This document shows positions 62,126-64,000 of a DNA stretch of 64,000 nucleotides, piece by piece. Source of the stretch: UBA7672 sp047601145 (lineage in GTDB: Bacteria; Pseudomonadota; Alphaproteobacteria; Caulobacterales; Hyphomonadaceae); the NCBI GenBank assembly GCA_047601145.1, contig JASGJW010000001.1, forward strand, positions 310,001 through 374,000, read 5' to 3'. A program made the translations under genes and the position numbers. The stretch's first letter is position 1. The number at the start of each line of letters is the position of its first letter. The notes under the pieces are model-generated. The model worked only from the letters and a program-made list of their open reading frames with translations. It was not told where the DNA came from and did not search any database.

Positions 62126-64000
62126 CTAGAATTCCTCCCAATTGGCTTCCTCGGCCTCAGGCGCCTGTTTCAGCGCTGCATTGCCGTGCGTGGCCATCGG
62201 CCGGGCGGCTGGCGTTGCGGGACGCGACGGGGCCGGCAGGCGTTTCGGTTGCGGCTTGTGCACGACGCGGGCAGCCGGAGCGCCCTCGCCGATGTCGAAC
62301 TTGGAGGCGAGCTCGGAGAGTTCGCCGGCTTCCTTGGCCAGCGAGTGCGAGGCAGCGGTCGATTGTTCAACCATCGCAGCGTTCTGCTGGGTAACCTGGT
62401 CCATCTGGTTCACAGCGGTGTTGACCTGAGCAAGGCCCGTGGACTGCTCCTGTGTCGAAGCGGAGATTTCCGACACGAGACCGGTGATCTCGGCGACCTT
62501 CACGACGATCTGCTGCAGGGCCTCGCCGGTGCGGTTCACAAGATCCACACCGCTCTCGACCTGCTGCGAAGAAGCAAGAATGAGCGTCTTGATCTCTTTG
62601 GCGGCGTCCGAAGAGCGTTGTGCCAGCGCGCGAACTTCCGAGGCGACGACCGCAAAGCCTCGACCGGCCTCACCAGCACGCGCAGCTTCGACGCCAGCGT
62701 TGAGCGCCAGGAGGTTGGTCTGGAACGCGATCTCGTCGATCACGCCGATGATTTGAGCAATCTTGCGCGAGGAGCCTTCGATCTCGCCCATCGCGGCGAC
62801 AGCCTTGCGAACGACTTCGCCGGAACGTTCAGCCTCGCCCTTTGCCTCAGCAACAACCGCATTGGCCTGGCGCGAGCCCTCGGCCGTCTTGCGGACAGTC
62901 GCAGTGATCTCGTCGAGCGCGGCGGCCGTCTCTTCAAGCGAAGCGGCCTGCTGTTCCGTGCGGCGCGACAGGTCGTCAGCGGCGTGGGAAATCTCGTCAG
63001 CGCCCGAACGGATGCCCTGCACGTTCGTGATGATGACCTTCATCGCGTCCTGCAGTTGCGACACTGCCGCGTTGAAGTCGCGCTGGAGCTTCTGGTATTC
63101 GGCCGGGAATTGCTGGTCGATATGGCAGGTCAGGCTGCCGTGCGAGAGCATCGAAAGCTTGGAGCCGAGCGTTTCGACAACCATCGCGAGCTCGTCGGCC
63201 GCAGCCTTGCTCTTCATCTCGAGCGCCGCGCGTTCCTGCAGGCCGCGTTTGAACACGTCGAGCGCTTCGGCAATCTTGCCGGTTTCGTTGCGGTCCTCGC
63301 GGCACGGAATTTCCGTATCCAGCTTGTTGTTCGTCAGTCCATCCATCGCCGCCAGCAGTTTGCGGAAGCGGCCCGAGAGGCCGGTGACGATGACGAAAGC
63401 CAGCAGGCCAGCGAGCAGCAGCGTCGCGCCGACGATGCCGAGATTGATGAACTGCTCGGTGCGCAGCGCATCGATGCGCGCACGGATCAGGCGCTCCATC
63501 TCCGTATGCGTCTTGCGCCAGACGGTGTCGATCTGAGCAGCGACGTCCTTGGCCAGCTTCGCAGCCTGGGCGTTGGACGATGCGCCCGCAAGCGGTGTGA
63601 TCAGGTCGGAGAGTTTCTTGACCTCATCGCCCAGCGCACGGCGGGTGTCGCCCGCGGCGTTGCTCTTCATCGCGCCTTCAAGCGCCTCGACCGCGACGCG
63701 GCCAGCTTCGCCCGTGCTTTCGATAGCGGAGATCACTTCCGCCGACGACAGATACTCGCCGCCTGAGGCCGGAGCCTCGCCCGCCGCTGCTTGCCTGATG
63801 GCGGTCTCGACGCCGATCACGGCGTCGAACAGCGCTGGCAGTCGCATCGTCACCGCATCCATCGCGTAGAAGCTGTCGAGCTGGGTGTCGAGCGTCAGGT
63901 TCGAGGCGTCGGCGACGTCGCTGAACAGCGAAGAGCCCGTGGTGACGCGAGCCCCGCCCTTCGCATCAGCGAATGCCGAGAAAGACTGAGTGGTCGCAAA
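62126..64000 (-). CDS. Methyl-accepting chemotaxis protein, partial (5' end outside window)
   Basis: The frame is open to the window edge. Visible parts are the end of a helical sensor domain, a membrane helix (FINLGIVGATLLLAGLLAFV), HAMP, and a signalling domain whose tip is nearly identical to that of the neighbouring receptor. The C terminus is a proline/alanine linker ending in NWEEF, a pentapeptide like the NWETF that recruits CheR in enterobacterial receptors. The stop lies two bases after the porin start codon, so the two genes are probably co-transcribed. Confidence 0.93.
   Translation of the reverse strand, partial: FATTQSFSAFADAKGGARVTTGSSLFSDVADASNLTLDTQLDSFYAMDAVTMRLPALFDAVIGVETAIRQAAAGEAPASGGEYLSSAEVISAIESTGEAGRVAVEALEGAMKSNAAGDTRRALGDEVKKLSDLITPLAGASSNAQAAKLAKDVAAQIDTVWRKTHTEMERLIRARIDALRTEQFINLGIVGATLLLAGLLAFVIVTGLSGRFRKLLAAMDGLTNNKLDTEIPCREDRNETGKIAEALDVFKRGLQERAALEMKSKAAADELAMVVETLGSKLSMLSHGSLTCHIDQQFPAEYQKLQRDFNAAVSQLQDAMKVIITNVQGIRSGADEISHAADDLSRRTEQQAASLEETAAALDEITATVRKTAEGSRQANAVVAEAKGEAERSGEVVRKAVAAMGEIEGSSRKIAQIIGVIDEIAFQTNLLALNAGVEAARAGEAGRGFAVVASEVRALAQRSSDAAKEIKTLILASSQQVESGVDLVNRTGEALQQIVVKVAEITGLVSEISASTQEQSTGLAQVNTAVNQMDQVTQQNAAMVEQSTAASHSLAKEAGELSELASKFDIGEGAPAARVVHKPQPKRLPAPSRPATPAARPMATHGNAALKQAPEAEEANWEEF

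Noticed and set aside
1..64000. CRISPR array, prophage, rRNA or replication origin
   Set aside because: No regularly spaced direct repeats, phage structural genes, rRNA-like sequence or dnaA-box cluster were seen.

Overview
The window looks like chromosome from an alphaproteobacterium of the Caulobacterales/Maricaulales type (a Hyphomonadaceae-like genus is my best guess). The evidence is its high G+C content, FecR- and STN-type TonB-receptor systems, a PQQ alcohol dehydrogenase, and a chemotaxis operon in the Caulobacter order, including the clade-typical genes cheU and cheE. This placement is inferred from gene content alone.

Region 1 (1-11.8 kb) is a polysaccharide locus with a lasso-peptide operon inside it. 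On the plus strand are the tail of an ABC exporter, a broken glycosyltransferase and a prolyl-hydroxylase-like 2OG-Fe(II) oxygenase. On the minus strand, starting near 8.16 kb, is a precursor A, an intrinsic terminator, then B1 (PqqD-like RRE), B2 (protease), C (cyclase), an HPr-kinase-like protein and an acyltransferase-3/SGNH protein. The precursor was too short to be found by ordinary ORF calling. It carries a textbook leader motif, a core with Asp at position 9, and a C-terminal Ser that the kinase could phosphorylate. A polyprenyl sugar-1-phosphate transferase, a NusG/RfaH-like antiterminator and a YdcF-like protein follow.

Region 2 (11.9-26.1 kb) is a second, scattered lasso system. It has a DsbA-like oxidoreductase, a second cyclase C, a small peptide with a lasso-like leader and two cysteines, an AtxE2-type lasso isopeptidase, an STN-type TonB receptor interrupted by one in-frame amber codon, a dedicated ABC exporter, a GntR-like regulator, a fused B protein with a four-cysteine peptide coupled to its start, a sigma-factor region-4 fragment, FecR and a LuxR-type regulator. 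It appears to combine synthesis, export, re-uptake and degradation, partly eroded.

Region 3 (26.1-37.1 kb) holds an Lrp-type regulator, a PagL-like lipid A deacylase, a truncated RibD/DHFR-fold gene, and a likely catabolic unit (acetoacetyl-CoA-synthetase-like ligase, MFS transporter, TonB receptor, and a divergent TetR regulator with a tannase-family esterase).

Region 4 (37.4-46.4 kb) is an HmuRSTUV-like operon: TonB receptor, membrane protein, ExbB/TolQ-like channel, DUF2149 protein, exported CobN-like chelatase homologue, and a frameshifted lipoprotein.

Region 5 (46.6-50.2 kb) carries a PQQ/heme-c alcohol dehydrogenase, an IS481-type transposase remnant, tRNA-Ser(GGA) and MsrA.

Region 6 (50.2-64 kb) has a MASE1 sensor followed by a complete chemotaxis operon read on the minus strand: receptor, OprB-like porin, receptor, STAS protein, CheY, CheA, CheW, CheR, CheB, CheY, CheD, CheU, REC protein, CheE. 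Several genes in the window (glycosyltransferase, TonB receptor, lipoprotein, sigma factor, RibD-like) are broken. These could be real decay or assembly errors, which the sequence alone cannot decide.
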